Assembly: GCA_002787615.1 (NCBI GenBank)
Contig: PCXJ01000013.1
Location: 1 to 21,205, forward strand
Direction of reading: 5' to 3'
Length of the DNA stretch: 21,205 bases
From: Alphaproteobacteria bacterium CG11_big_fil_rev_8_21_14_0_20_44_7
Lineage (GTDB): Bacteria > Pseudomonadota > Alphaproteobacteria > Rickettsiales > 21-14-0-20-44-7
In this document: positions 6,958 through 14,252 of the stretch, one piece after another
Position numbering within the stretch: the stretch's first letter is position 1
Layout of the letters: the number at the start of each line of letters is the position of its first letter
Notes under the pieces: model-generated
Database searches by the model: none
Told to the model about the DNA's origin: nothing
What the model saw: only the letters and a program-made list of their open reading frames with translations
Position numbers and translations under genes: made by a program

Positions 6958-8816
6958 CAGATGGCCTGGCTATCCAAAGTTTTTTTTGTTAGGCCATGCT
7001 GGGTTTTTTCCCAATAATGCGGGTTTCGTATTAATTGCTGGAGTGAACGGAAGCTGGCAAAAATATGAAATATTGAATAGAGAGGGAAGGTCAGGCAGGA
7101 AAATATTAGTGGGCGCGGGAAAAGCTTCTGGCTGTCTTTTTGTGCTTTCAGGCTTGCAATCATGCAGAATATGATATGTGACGCTGCGCCAAAAATTAGG
7201 TTGTAAATTGCGAAAATAAACAGCCATTCGGGAATTTGAACAACTGGCGTTTCACCGAAGGTTAGAATCACGCTGGATAATAAAAGAATCGGTGAGGTGA
7301 TATAAATTAGTGGTGGTGCGCCGACAAAAAATTGGAATGCCATAAATCCGCGTAATCCGGTTTTCTTCAGCAGGCTAAACGGTTTGCGCATATGGACAAT
7401 ATAGGTCTGCATAAAGCCTTTTATCCAGCGTGTTCGCTGCTTAACCCATGCGTTAATCGTATTTGGTGCTTCTTCCATGGTGATGGAGTTTACAGTTGCG
7501 GAGTGCAGGCCAAGCTGAGCAATGCGCATGCCCAAATCTGCATCTTCGGTGACGTTGAATGCATCCCAACCCCCGATTTTATGCAATATATCGGCTTTGA
7601 TGTGGTTGCTTGTCCCGCCTAAGGGAATTGGTAATTTGAGCTTCTCAAAGCCATTCATCACAATGTCAAACCAAGTGGTATATTCCAGCGCAAACCAGCG
7701 CGTTAGTTGGTTATCGTTATAATTATAATAATTCAGTCGGGCTTGCACGCAGACAAGGCTTTCGTCATTCTCAGCAAATTTTGTCAATACTGCTTTTAGC
7801 TGATTTGGATGCGGGATATCTTCGGCATCAAAAATCGTGATAATTTCGCCTTTGGCAAAACGCAATGCATAATTACAGGCTTTTGGCTTGGTGCGCGGCA
7901 GGGAGTAGGGCACTTTAATAATCTCAAAATATGAGGGTGGTTTTAGCTCTTTAATTGCCGATAACGTCATCATATCATCGCTTTCGATAACTAGCTTCAC
8001 ATCAAGTTTAGATTTTGGATAATCAAGGTTTTTTATAGCTTCAATCAGCTTTGGCAATGTTTCCTTTTCCATATAAAGCGGCACAAGGACAGTGTAAATT
8101 GGGTAGCTGCCATTATATTCTTTTTCAGAGAAATCACGCTCAACCCCATATACAAAGCTTATGAGTTTGAAGGTGATTGTGGAAAAGAATAATATATTTA
8201 ATCCTATGAAAATTGTTAAAAAAGTTTGTGCCGGAAAGGCGATAAAGAGGCCGGTGAGAATCGCCAGAAATATAATTCCGGCATTGGCAGTGAAGGTGCT
8301 GAATAATTGACGTGCAGAAAGATTAGGATTTCTTCTCCACAAGCTAAGGCGAGCAAATTCATCATCCATCTTTCGGAAATTGGCCTGCAATGCCCAATGT
8401 ATGTCAAATGGTGAAGTGATGACAAAATCAACTTGCTTATAAGGATATTTGCTTATTGCCCATTTGCGCAATTCATCAGTAATTGAGCAAGTGGCGAGGA
8501 TAATAGATTCAGTACTTTCCCGCCATGGTATGACATCAAGGCGAAAATAATCATCGCGGGCATTTGTTTCAAGCAATTTTGGGTTCGGAGGGCGGGTGGC
8601 GAGGTCAACAAATTCTAGCCCATTCTTCTCGGCGATTGCTTCATGCAATATTTTGTTATTGATATAATCTTCACCAATAAGAATTTTGCCGAGTAGGGAG
8701 TTTTCTTCTTTTTGCAGGCGCAGGGCAGAATCTAGCTGATATTGTTCTATCAAGCCTTTCTCAACTAGGATTTCTCCCAGCTTCTTATCAATCCCATTTT
8801 TATCCAATGCCTGCAT
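6957..8816 (-). CDS. Membrane family 2 glycosyltransferase with N-terminal MshEN domain
   Basis: This 619-residue inner-membrane protein probably transfers sugar from a nucleotide-sugar to a growing polysaccharide. Residues 12-35 fit the MshEN c-di-GMP-binding pattern (KLGEIL...G..., ending L..Q, with Lys in place of the first Arg), and a second half-motif follows (LLGKIL, 41-46). Two membrane helices lie at about 175-222. The GT2 catalytic domain shows ESDD (278-281), DAED (330-333), TED (423-425) and QRTRW (460-464), matching the D, DxD, TED and QxxRW motifs of processive synthases such as BcsA. Three or more helices follow (about 490-590). NfrB of E. coli likewise combines GT2 with MshEN. 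The gene lies 30 bases after the barrel protein gene and is coupled to prmC. The sugar and product are unknown. Confidence 0.9.
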   Translation of the reverse strand: MQALDKNGIDKKLGEILVEKGLIEQYQLDSALRLQKEENSLLGKILIGEDYINNKILHEAIAEKNGLEFVDLATRPPNPKLLETNARDDYFRLDVIPWRESTESIILATCSITDELRKWAISKYPYKQVDFVITSPFDIHWALQANFRKMDDEFARLSLWRRNPNLSARQLFSTFTANAGIIFLAILTGLFIAFPAQTFLTIFIGLNILFFSTITFKLISFVYGVERDFSEKEYNGSYPIYTVLVPLYMEKETLPKLIEAIKNLDYPKSKLDVKLVIESDDMMTLSAIKELKPPSYFEIIKVPYSLPRTKPKACNYALRFAKGEIITIFDAEDIPHPNQLKAVLTKFAENDESLVCVQARLNYYNYNDNQLTRWFALEYTTWFDIVMNGFEKLKLPIPLGGTSNHIKADILHKIGGWDAFNVTEDADLGMRIAQLGLHSATVNSITMEEAPNTINAWVKQRTRWIKGFMQTYIVHMRKPFSLLKKTGLRGFMAFQFFVGAPPLIYITSPILLLSSVILTFGETPVVQIPEWLFIFAIYNLIFGAASHIIFCMIASLKAQKDSQKLFPRPLIFSCLTFPLYSIFHIFASFRSLQQLIRNPHYWEKTQHGLTKKTLDSQAI

Positions 8817-8846
8817 AGGCTATAACCCACAGATATATATAGAGGA

Positions 8847-9659
8847 TTAAAACTTATACCACAATGATAATATTAACCCTTCTCCGCCGGCAGTATTCAC
8901 CCCATCTATATGATAAAACGCTCCGCCTTGTAGGAAAAGGCTTTCCCAGAAATCATAGGCAACTGAGAATTGAGCTTTTGTAAGGTCATAATTGCCGGGG
9001 TCGTTGTTGAGTGAATTATTTCCAAAGGTTTCATCATGGAATAATTGTGCGAGCAGAAGCGTATCTTTTTCTACTTTCAGGCCAAGGCTCAGCTCATATT
9101 TAGCTTGGTTCTTTATTGCTCCTGCGCCGGAAATATGGTCGCGATAACGATATTGCGCGGATGTATCAATATAGCTGTATAAGTCAAAGATGCGGAAGCT
9201 ATAGCCGCCTGCGATTTTGATTTCCGGAATAATCTCATTACCCTCAGGATTGAGGAGCTGGCTTTTATCATTCGGGATTTTGATGCTGGGCTGAAAGGAG
9301 AAGATAAAATTATCAGACTCATAGATGGGCAGGCGCGAGAATAAACGTATATATGATAAATCAAGATGGTCGGTGTTGAAAGCTCCTGCTGTGTTTTCAA
9401 TTGATTGTAGGCTGAATTCGCTGCCGAGTGTGAGCCATTCCGTGAGGCCATATTCGCCTAAAATATCCAGCTCGTTTTTTGCAAATTCCGGGGCATCTAC
9501 CTTGTCGCCATTTTGATTGAAATTCTCATCTGAGTTGAAATAGCTGAAGCTGAATATTAGCTCGCCCTCATCTTGCTTTTGCAGCCATGCGCTCGCCTGC
9601 GCTTCTTGGTAGAAGAAACTAGCCGACAGCGTCAATAATATTGCTAATAGATTCTTCAA
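8847..9659 (-). CDS. Outer-membrane beta-barrel protein (TTG start, overlapping atpF)
   Basis: This 270-residue protein starts with a signal peptide, MKNLLAILLTLSASFF ending at EAQA, followed by alternating aromatic/hydrophobic strands typical of a beta-barrel. It ends in LSLWYKF, with a terminal Phe as recognised by the BAM complex. It resembles the barrel class that includes Phenol_MetA_deg-like proteins, but I cannot name the family firmly. The start codon is TTG at 9659-9657, chosen because the signal peptide begins there and there is no in-frame ATG in the N-terminal part. It lies 41 bases inside the 3' end of atpF in another frame, with no clear ribosome site, so translation probably depends on atpF. 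It precedes the glycosyltransferase gene, so a role in polysaccharide export is conceivable. Confidence 0.8.
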   Translation of the reverse strand: MKNLLAILLTLSASFFYQEAQASAWLQKQDEGELIFSFSYFNSDENFNQNGDKVDAPEFAKNELDILGEYGLTEWLTLGSEFSLQSIENTAGAFNTDHLDLSYIRLFSRLPIYESDNFIFSFQPSIKIPNDKSQLLNPEGNEIIPEIKIAGGYSFRIFDLYSYIDTSAQYRYRDHISGAGAIKNQAKYELSLGLKVEKDTLLLAQLFHDETFGNNSLNNDPGNYDLTKAQFSVAYDFWESLFLQGGAFYHIDGVNTAGGEGLILSLWYKF

Positions 9660-10173
9660 TAAGTTTATCTTTTGATTTACCGGAGCTTACCTTAGCAGAA
9701 ATTTTTTCTTTTGCAGCTTCGATTGCGAAATCAATGGCTTTCTTCTTCACATTTTCTACAGCATTTCTTTCAGCGCGTTTTATTTTCTCATCAGCTTGCG
9801 CAACTTTGCGCTCCATATCTGCTTCGATTTCCTTTTCGGCGTCAATAACCATCTGTTTAGCATCAGCTTTGGCAGCGCGAAGAATTTCTTCCGCCGATTT
9901 TTCGGCTTCTACTGCCTGACGTTGGGCGCTAGCGAATAAGGCTTGCGCTTCCTCTTTTAACTTGGCGGCTTCTTCAAGCTCTTTTCTGATGGTTAAGGCT
10001 CTTGCATCAAGGATTAGTGCCATTTTAGGCCATACATATTTTAGGAATAGTACAACAAAGATGAAAAATGCAACTGCTACCCAGCCAGCTTCGTCAGTTA
10101 AGAATCCTGCATTATGTCCGGCTTCAGCGTGGCCGATTTGCTCAATTCCTTCATGTAATGCTTGCTCTGCCAT
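9619..10173 (-). CDS. atpF: ATP synthase F0 subunit b
   Basis: This 184-residue subunit forms, with b', the peripheral stalk that holds F1 against the rotating c ring. Seen: an N-terminal extension, one membrane helix (AGWVAVAFFIFVVLFLKYVW, about 29-48), the conserved join KMALILDARALTIRKELEEA, and a long Ala/Glu/Lys coiled coil to the end. The gene follows atpF' by 36 bases. Its last 41 bases overlap the start of the barrel protein gene. Assignment as b rather than b' rests on its being the second, longer copy in the operon, with the usual alphaproteobacterial order. Confidence 0.92.
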   Translation of the reverse strand: MAEQALHEGIEQIGHAEAGHNAGFLTDEAGWVAVAFFIFVVLFLKYVWPKMALILDARALTIRKELEEAAKLKEEAQALFASAQRQAVEAEKSAEEILRAAKADAKQMVIDAEKEIEADMERKVAQADEKIKRAERNAVENVKKKAIDFAIEAAKEKISAKVSSGKSKDKLIEESISNIIDAVG

Positions 10174-10209
10174 ATTTTTATTACGATTTTTCTATGTTTT
10201 ATTTTTATA

Positions 10210-10641
10210 TTATGCAGCAATCTTAGCTTCAATCAAGTTTGAGATATCTTCAGAAATCTTTTTGATAACTCTTTCCGAATCAGCTTCAATGCGTGCAATT
10301 TCTTTCTCTGCTTTGCTGGTATTTTCTTCCAGCCTTTTCATAAACTCTTTGCGTTTTGCATCCATTTTAACTTCCACTTTTTGCTGCGCTTCATCTATAA
10401 TTAGTCGCGCTTCTTCATTGGCTTTATGCAAGGTGAGATGTTGCTTCTTATCAACTTCTTCTGCCTCATTGCGATAGTTTTCAGCCTTGTCTATATCATC
10501 AGCGATATGATCATTACGAGCATCAAGAACTTCTGACACACGTGGTAAAATCAGGCGGGACGTAAGCGTGTATAGCATAACGAAAAATATCGTTAGCCAA
10601 AATAATTGTCCCACATATGTTGAGATATCTAGATGCGGCAT
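10210..10641 (-). CDS. ATP synthase F0 subunit b'
   Basis: This 143-residue protein has the b' pattern: MPHLDISTYVGQLFWL, one membrane helix (about 10-32) and SRLILPRVSEVLDAR, followed by a charged coiled coil rich in Glu, Lys and Ala. Known role: it pairs with subunit b as a heterodimeric stator, found in alphaproteobacteria, cyanobacteria and plastids. It lies between atpE and atpF on the same strand, as expected. It is often called atpF' or atpG in annotations, so the symbol is left blank to avoid confusion with the gamma subunit. Confidence 0.92.
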   Translation of the reverse strand: MPHLDISTYVGQLFWLTIFFVMLYTLTSRLILPRVSEVLDARNDHIADDIDKAENYRNEAEEVDKKQHLTLHKANEEARLIIDEAQQKVEVKMDAKRKEFMKRLEENTSKAEKEIARIEADSERVIKKISEDISNLIEAKIAA

Positions 10642-10691
10642 TTCCTACCTTATAGCTTTTTTAAGAAACTAAAATTTTCGACTTAAAGTTA

Positions 10692-10931
10692 CTAAAGTAC
10701 GAAGAATAAAAGCATCATACCAACAAACGCAAACAAGCCCATAAGTTCGGCTAGAACTGCGCCAAAAATAGCAACTTTAAAGATTTTCGCTTCTGCTGAT
10801 GGGTTGCGAGCAATACCTTCTGCGGCTTTACCAAAAATAAGTCCGATACCTACGGCAGCACCAAGCATACCGAATGTCATAAGGCCAGCGCCCACAAATT
10901 TTAAAACTTCTAAATCCATTCCTGCTTCCAT
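10692..10931 (-). CDS. atpE: ATP synthase F0 subunit c
   Basis: This 79-residue hairpin of two membrane helices forms the proton-driven c ring. Seen: Gly/Ala-rich helix 1 (GAGLMTFGMLGAAVGIG), the polar loop ARNPSAEAK (41-49) and the essential carboxylate E62 in LAELMGLF. There is no Gln/Ser pattern suggesting sodium use, so protons are likely. The ATG at 10931 is supported by AGAGGAT upstream; a second Met at residue 5 would match the length of some relatives but has its AGGA too close. The 97-bp gap to atpB is the widest within the F0 genes. Confidence 0.96.
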   Translation of the reverse strand: MEAGMDLEVLKFVGAGLMTFGMLGAAVGIGLIFGKAAEGIARNPSAEAKIFKVAIFGAVLAELMGLFAFVGMMLLFFVL

Positions 10932-11028
10932 TTTATTATCCTCTGTTTAGTTAATTAATTTAGTGTTCAAGTTGATAGTTGACCGCTAAAAAGATGTCAA
11001 CATCAATCAATTGTAAAAAGCATATTTT

Positions 11029-11787
11029 TTAGTGCATGTGGATTGCATCATGCAAGTAAAATGATGTTAGAATAGCAAAAATATATGCCTGCAAAAATGC
11101 TACGAATAGTTCCAAGCCAATCAATGCAACCAAAATTGGTAGTGGGATTGCTACACCTGCAATTGCACCAAATATTCCGGCGCTGCCAAGCATAATGATG
11201 AATCCTGCACAAACTTTGAGCAAAATATGCCCTGCCGTCATTGCGGCTGCCAAACGAATTGAGAGGCTCACCGGACGGGCAAGGAAAGAGATAATCTCAG
11301 TGGGAATTAGCAACGGGTATAACCATGCCGGAATTCCTGATGGTGCAAAGAATTTTAGAAATCCTAATCCGTGTTTGATAAAACCAACTGCAACCATCAT
11401 AATGAAAACGACCAAAGCCAGTGCGAAAGTTACTGCGATATGGCTGGTTGCGGTGAAGCTGAAAGGTATAAGCCCCAGAATATTGGAGAATAGGATAAAC
11501 ATGAAAATGGTGAATAGGAAAGGGAAAAACTTGCGCCCCTCATTGCCGACATTTTCTTTCAACATACTCGCAATAAATTCGTATGAGATTTCAGCCATAC
11601 TCTGCCAACGTCCGGGAATCATTGAGCGTTTGCTCATCCCTACAGTCATGAATAATGTCACAAGTGCAACGGAAAGCAGCATGAATAGTGAAGAGTTAGT
11701 GAAACTCAAATCATATCCAGCAACTTCCAAGTCCAGATATGATTGAATCTTAAATTGATCTAGCGGTGAATGTTTCTCAGTGGCCAT
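11029..11787 (-). CDS. atpB: ATP synthase F0 subunit a
   Basis: This 252-residue polytopic membrane protein forms the proton half-channels against the c ring. The decisive segment is SLSIRLAAAMTAGH, with the essential Arg at R178 (equivalent to the Arg in the E. coli SLGLRLFGN motif). Other conserved parts are SNILGLIPF (101-109), PTEIISFLARP (162-172) and a C-terminal helix pair ending in YLHDAIHMH. It follows atpI by 88 bases and precedes atpE, the normal alphaproteobacterial F0 order. Confidence 0.96.
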   Translation of the reverse strand: MATEKHSPLDQFKIQSYLDLEVAGYDLSFTNSSLFMLLSVALVTLFMTVGMSKRSMIPGRWQSMAEISYEFIASMLKENVGNEGRKFFPFLFTIFMFILFSNILGLIPFSFTATSHIAVTFALALVVFIMMVAVGFIKHGLGFLKFFAPSGIPAWLYPLLIPTEIISFLARPVSLSIRLAAAMTAGHILLKVCAGFIIMLGSAGIFGAIAGVAIPLPILVALIGLELFVAFLQAYIFAILTSFYLHDAIHMH

Positions 11788-11875
11788 AAATTTTCCGTGG
11801 TAATTTTGTGTGTGATTTTACTTATAAATAAGCAGTGAGCAATTAGCAGTTATATTTTTTCCTGTCAACTCCGAC

Positions 11876-12178
11876 TTAATTATTATCGCTATCTTTCATG
11901 AAAGCGCGATATGCATTCAAGAATCCGCCAGCCGCGCCGAAAAATAAGAAGATAATCAGGAAAAGCGGCAAGGTTTCAAAAAAACTATCAATCATATAGC
12001 CGATAAATGTACCAACCCCTATGCCTGCAAAAAGTTCAACACCAAGTCTTGTGCCCATTGACATGCCACGGGCGCGCTCGGATGCATCATCCTCATTTGC
12101 CTCGCCACGTCTTGTGTTGCGGGAGTTTTTTAGGCGTGAAATACGCTCAGCAAGGGAATTTAGTTTTTCATCACTCAT
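11876..12178 (-). CDS. atpI: ATP synthase protein I (AtpI/F0F1 assembly factor)
   Basis: This 100-residue protein has a charged N-terminal part (SRNTRRGEANEDDASERARG) and two membrane helices: GTRLGVELFAGIGVGTFIGYMID, then LPLFLIIFLFFGAAGGFLNAYRA. This is the alphaproteobacterial AtpI pattern, proposed in the literature to aid c-ring assembly or Mg uptake. Its position first in the F0 set is typical. Its ATG overlaps the xseA stop as ATGA, so the F0 operon is translationally coupled to a DNA-repair gene. Confidence 0.88.
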   Translation of the reverse strand: MSDEKLNSLAERISRLKNSRNTRRGEANEDDASERARGMSMGTRLGVELFAGIGVGTFIGYMIDSFFETLPLFLIIFLFFGAAGGFLNAYRAFMKDSDNN

Positions 12179-13494
12179 TTATGCACTCTAACCTCTCCGT
12201 CGGAGAATTCAATAGTCATATTCTCCTGCGCGCTGCTAGCAGATGCAATTAATTCGCCATTATCGCCTTTGACCAGTGCAAATCCACGTGCCAAAACATT
12301 TTTATAATTCAGGCTATCAAACAGCTTGGCCGTAGCTGCTAGCTTTTGGCTGCTAGCTGTTAGCATATTATTAAAAGCATTATTCAATCTTTCATCATAG
12401 CCATGCAGCTCCTTGTTGAGCCTTGCAACATCATTTGACAAAGCTTGCGGGCGTAAAACCAGCCGTGCTAGTTTATGTCCTAGATTTTCCAGCAATTTCT
12501 GCGGTGCATTTTGTAAACGCTCGCTCCAATCATCTAGCCTTTGCGCGTAATTGCCGATTATTTCATCTAGTTTTGGCAAACCGCGAACCAAGCCTTGCAA
12601 ATTCCGTTGGTAGTTATCTAGAAGCTGGCTAACTCCCAGCCCCATCCGATTACCATAATCAGATATCTGATATCTAACGTCCGATATCTGATATTGAGTG
12701 GCAATTTCTGCTGCTCCCGTGGGTGTCGGCGCACGTAAATCAGCAGCATAATCAATCAATGTCGTATCGGTTTCATGCCCGACTGCGGAGATTATAGGAA
12801 TTTCACTTGCGGCTACTGCCAGCACAACAATTTCCTCATTAAAGCACCATAAATCTTCCAAACTGCCGCCGCCACGGGCAACAATTAGCAAATCAGGTTT
12901 ATTTTCCAGCTTATTAAAACCATTAATTGCATCGGCAATTTCATTTTCTGCGCCTTTTCCCTGCACCGCAACCGGCCAGAGCAATATATTACACGGAAAA
13001 CGCTCGGCAATTCTATGTATAATATCGCGTATAACTGCCCCAGTCGGGCTGGTTACAACACCGATAGTTTGCGGAAAAAGCGGAATCGGCTTCTTGCGCG
13101 ATTCATCAAACAACCCCCGTGCTGCCAGCTCTTTTTTGCGCTTTTCGAGCAATGCCATTAACGCGCCTTCTCCGGCAATTTCCAGTGATTCAATAACCAG
13201 TTGATACTGTGAAGAACCGCCATAAGTGGTGATTTTGCCAGTGGCAACTACTTCTAACCCATCTTCGGGTTTTATTTGTAAACGTGCGGAATTTCCTTTC
13301 CAGCAAACTGCACGAATTACCGATTTATCATCTTTGAGCGACATGTATATATGCCCGCTTTTGGGTTGCGATAAGCCCGAAATCTCGCCGCGCACCCGTA
13401 CGCGGGTGAAAGCACCCTCAACCACGCGCTTAATTGCGCCGGAAATCTCCGAAACCGTAAATTCCGGTTGATTATGTGTGGTATCTTGCTGCAT
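12175..13494 (-). CDS. xseA: Exodeoxyribonuclease VII large subunit
   Basis: This is the catalytic subunit of exonuclease VII, which degrades single-stranded DNA in repair. I take the start at 13494 (MQQDTTHNQPEFTVSE), giving 439 residues, near the family norm. The open frame extends about 99 codons further, but that part runs antisense to recR. Seen: an N-terminal OB-fold (FTVSEISGAIK to about residue 100), VVTSPTGAVIRDI, ARGGGSLEDLWCFNEE, SAVGHETDTTLIDYAADLRAPTP, then a long coiled-coil region and a conserved C-terminus (NVLARGFALVKG). A 21-base tandem repeat adds YQISDVRYQISD just after the catalytic domain. The stop overlaps atpI. xseB is not in the window. Confidence 0.95.
   Translation of the reverse strand: MQQDTTHNQPEFTVSEISGAIKRVVEGAFTRVRVRGEISGLSQPKSGHIYMSLKDDKSVIRAVCWKGNSARLQIKPEDGLEVVATGKITTYGGSSQYQLVIESLEIAGEGALMALLEKRKKELAARGLFDESRKKPIPLFPQTIGVVTSPTGAVIRDIIHRIAERFPCNILLWPVAVQGKGAENEIADAINGFNKLENKPDLLIVARGGGSLEDLWCFNEEIVVLAVAASEIPIISAVGHETDTTLIDYAADLRAPTPTGAAEIATQYQISDVRYQISDYGNRMGLGVSQLLDNYQRNLQGLVRGLPKLDEIIGNYAQRLDDWSERLQNAPQKLLENLGHKLARLVLRPQALSNDVARLNKELHGYDERLNNAFNNMLTASSQKLAATAKLFDSLNYKNVLARGFALVKGDNGELIASASSAQENMTIEFSDGEVRVHK
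12659..12694 (-). repeat. 21-bp-period tandem palindromic repeat inside xseA
   Basis: TCAGATATCTGATAT (12659-12673) and TCCGATATCTGATAT (12680-12694) recur with a 21-base period and each contains a GATATC palindrome. On the coding strand they add YQISDVR then YQISDYG in frame, just after the conserved AAEIA segment of XseA. The period is a whole number of codons, so the frame is kept. Confidence 0.7.
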
Positions 13495-13507
13495 AAATAG
13501 ATTTATG
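13468..13507. promoter_or_regulatory. Symmetric divergent start region of xseA and recR
   Basis: The two start codons are the ends of a palindrome, CATAAATAGATTTATG (13492-13507), with 7-bp perfect arms. CATAAA on each strand could serve as a -10 element. For recR it is preceded by TTGATT (13468-13473) with an 18-base spacer; for xseA a weaker TGGATT lies 17 bases away. Neither gene has a visible Shine-Dalgarno sequence, so both transcripts could be leaderless or nearly so. The palindrome is seen directly; promoter function is inference. Confidence 0.5.
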
Positions 13508-14086
13508 AATGATATTGAAACATTAATCCAGCTAATTTCCAAACTTCCGGGTTTGGGGCCACGTTCAGCGCGTAGAGCCGCTTTGCACCTCATCAAGAAC
13601 AAACAAACCCTGATGTTGCCGCTGGCTGCCAGCATTGAATCTACGGCGGAATCTATCGTTACCTGCAAAGTTTGTGGGAATGTTGATACTAAATCACCAT
13701 GTAACATTTGTGAGGATGAAAAGCGCGACCAAAAAACCCTGTGTGTGGTGGAGGAGGTGGCGGATTTATGGGCTTTGGAGCGCAGCAACATGTATAAAGG
13801 TAAATATCATGTTTTGGGCGGGGTTTTATCGGCAATTGACGGGGTGCGTGCCGAAGATTTGCACCTTTCCAACCTGCGCGGGCGTTGTGAGGGGCTGGAA
13901 GAAGTGATAATTGCCACGAATGCCACGGCACTTGGACAAACAACCGCACATTATATAACTGATTTATTGGAAGGATTATCCTTAAGAATCACTAGGTTAG
14001 CGCAAGGGGTGCCGATTGGCGGCGAGTTGGATTATCTGGATGAGGGAACTCTGGGAACGGCACTAAAATCCCGCCGAGCTATGTAG
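13505..14086 (+). CDS. recR: Recombination mediator RecR
   Basis: This 193-residue protein acts in RecFOR-mediated loading of RecA at single-stranded gaps. Seen: MNDIETLIQLISKLPGLGPR (an HhH region with GLGPRSARRAALHL), a four-Cys zinc site (C54, C57, C66, C69), a Toprim domain beginning LCVVEEVADLWALE, and the C-terminal ITRLAQGVPIGGELDYLDEGTL, which matches the family closely. The start at 13505 is chosen over an in-frame one nine codons upstream because MNDIE is the normal RecR N-terminus and the longer form would overlap xseA. In many relatives recR follows dnaX and ybaB; here it diverges from xseA instead. Confidence 0.96.
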   Translation: MNDIETLIQLISKLPGLGPRSARRAALHLIKNKQTLMLPLAASIESTAESIVTCKVCGNVDTKSPCNICEDEKRDQKTLCVVEEVADLWALERSNMYKGKYHVLGGVLSAIDGVRAEDLHLSNLRGRCEGLEEVIIATNATALGQTTAHYITDLLEGLSLRITRLAQGVPIGGELDYLDEGTLGTALKSRRAM

Positions 14087-14252
14087 TTTTATTTGCGTTC
14101 CGTTGCCACGCAGGAAAACCGGCCGTGGGTGGCCTTGCCTCACTATGTTCGGGGTTGTTATATTTCGTTCAAGCGGCACTAAGCCTTAGCGGCCTCAATG
14201 GCCTTGCCGAACTTCGTTCGGAGGTTTTATTTCGTTCAAGCGGGGCTTGGGA
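14087..14252. repeat. Repeat-rich spacer between recR and rnhB
   Basis: Two imperfect units with a 69-bp offset begin with GGCCTTGCC (14131 and 14200) and end in TATTTCGTTCAAGCGG (14161-14176 and about 14228-14243). A third, weaker copy of the end is seen near 14087-14103 (TTTTATTTGCGTTC). The second unit contains the hairpin CCGAA-CTTCG-TTCGG (14207-14221). The spacer lies between two converging genes and shows no ORF. It may be a decayed dispersed repeat or act as a terminator region. Confidence 0.65.

Noticed and set aside
11195..11746. Long plus-strand ORF (183 residues) opposite atpB
   Set aside because: It lies wholly antisense to the conserved subunit a gene and has no independent support.
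13495..13791. Long upstream extension of the xseA reading frame (about 99 codons)
   Set aside because: It lies antisense to the recR start and shows no XseA similarity; the normal N-terminus begins with MQQDTTHNQPEFTVSE at 13494.
14087..14252. CRISPR array
   Set aside because: Only two or three degenerate units, with no regular spacers of similar length and no cas genes nearby.
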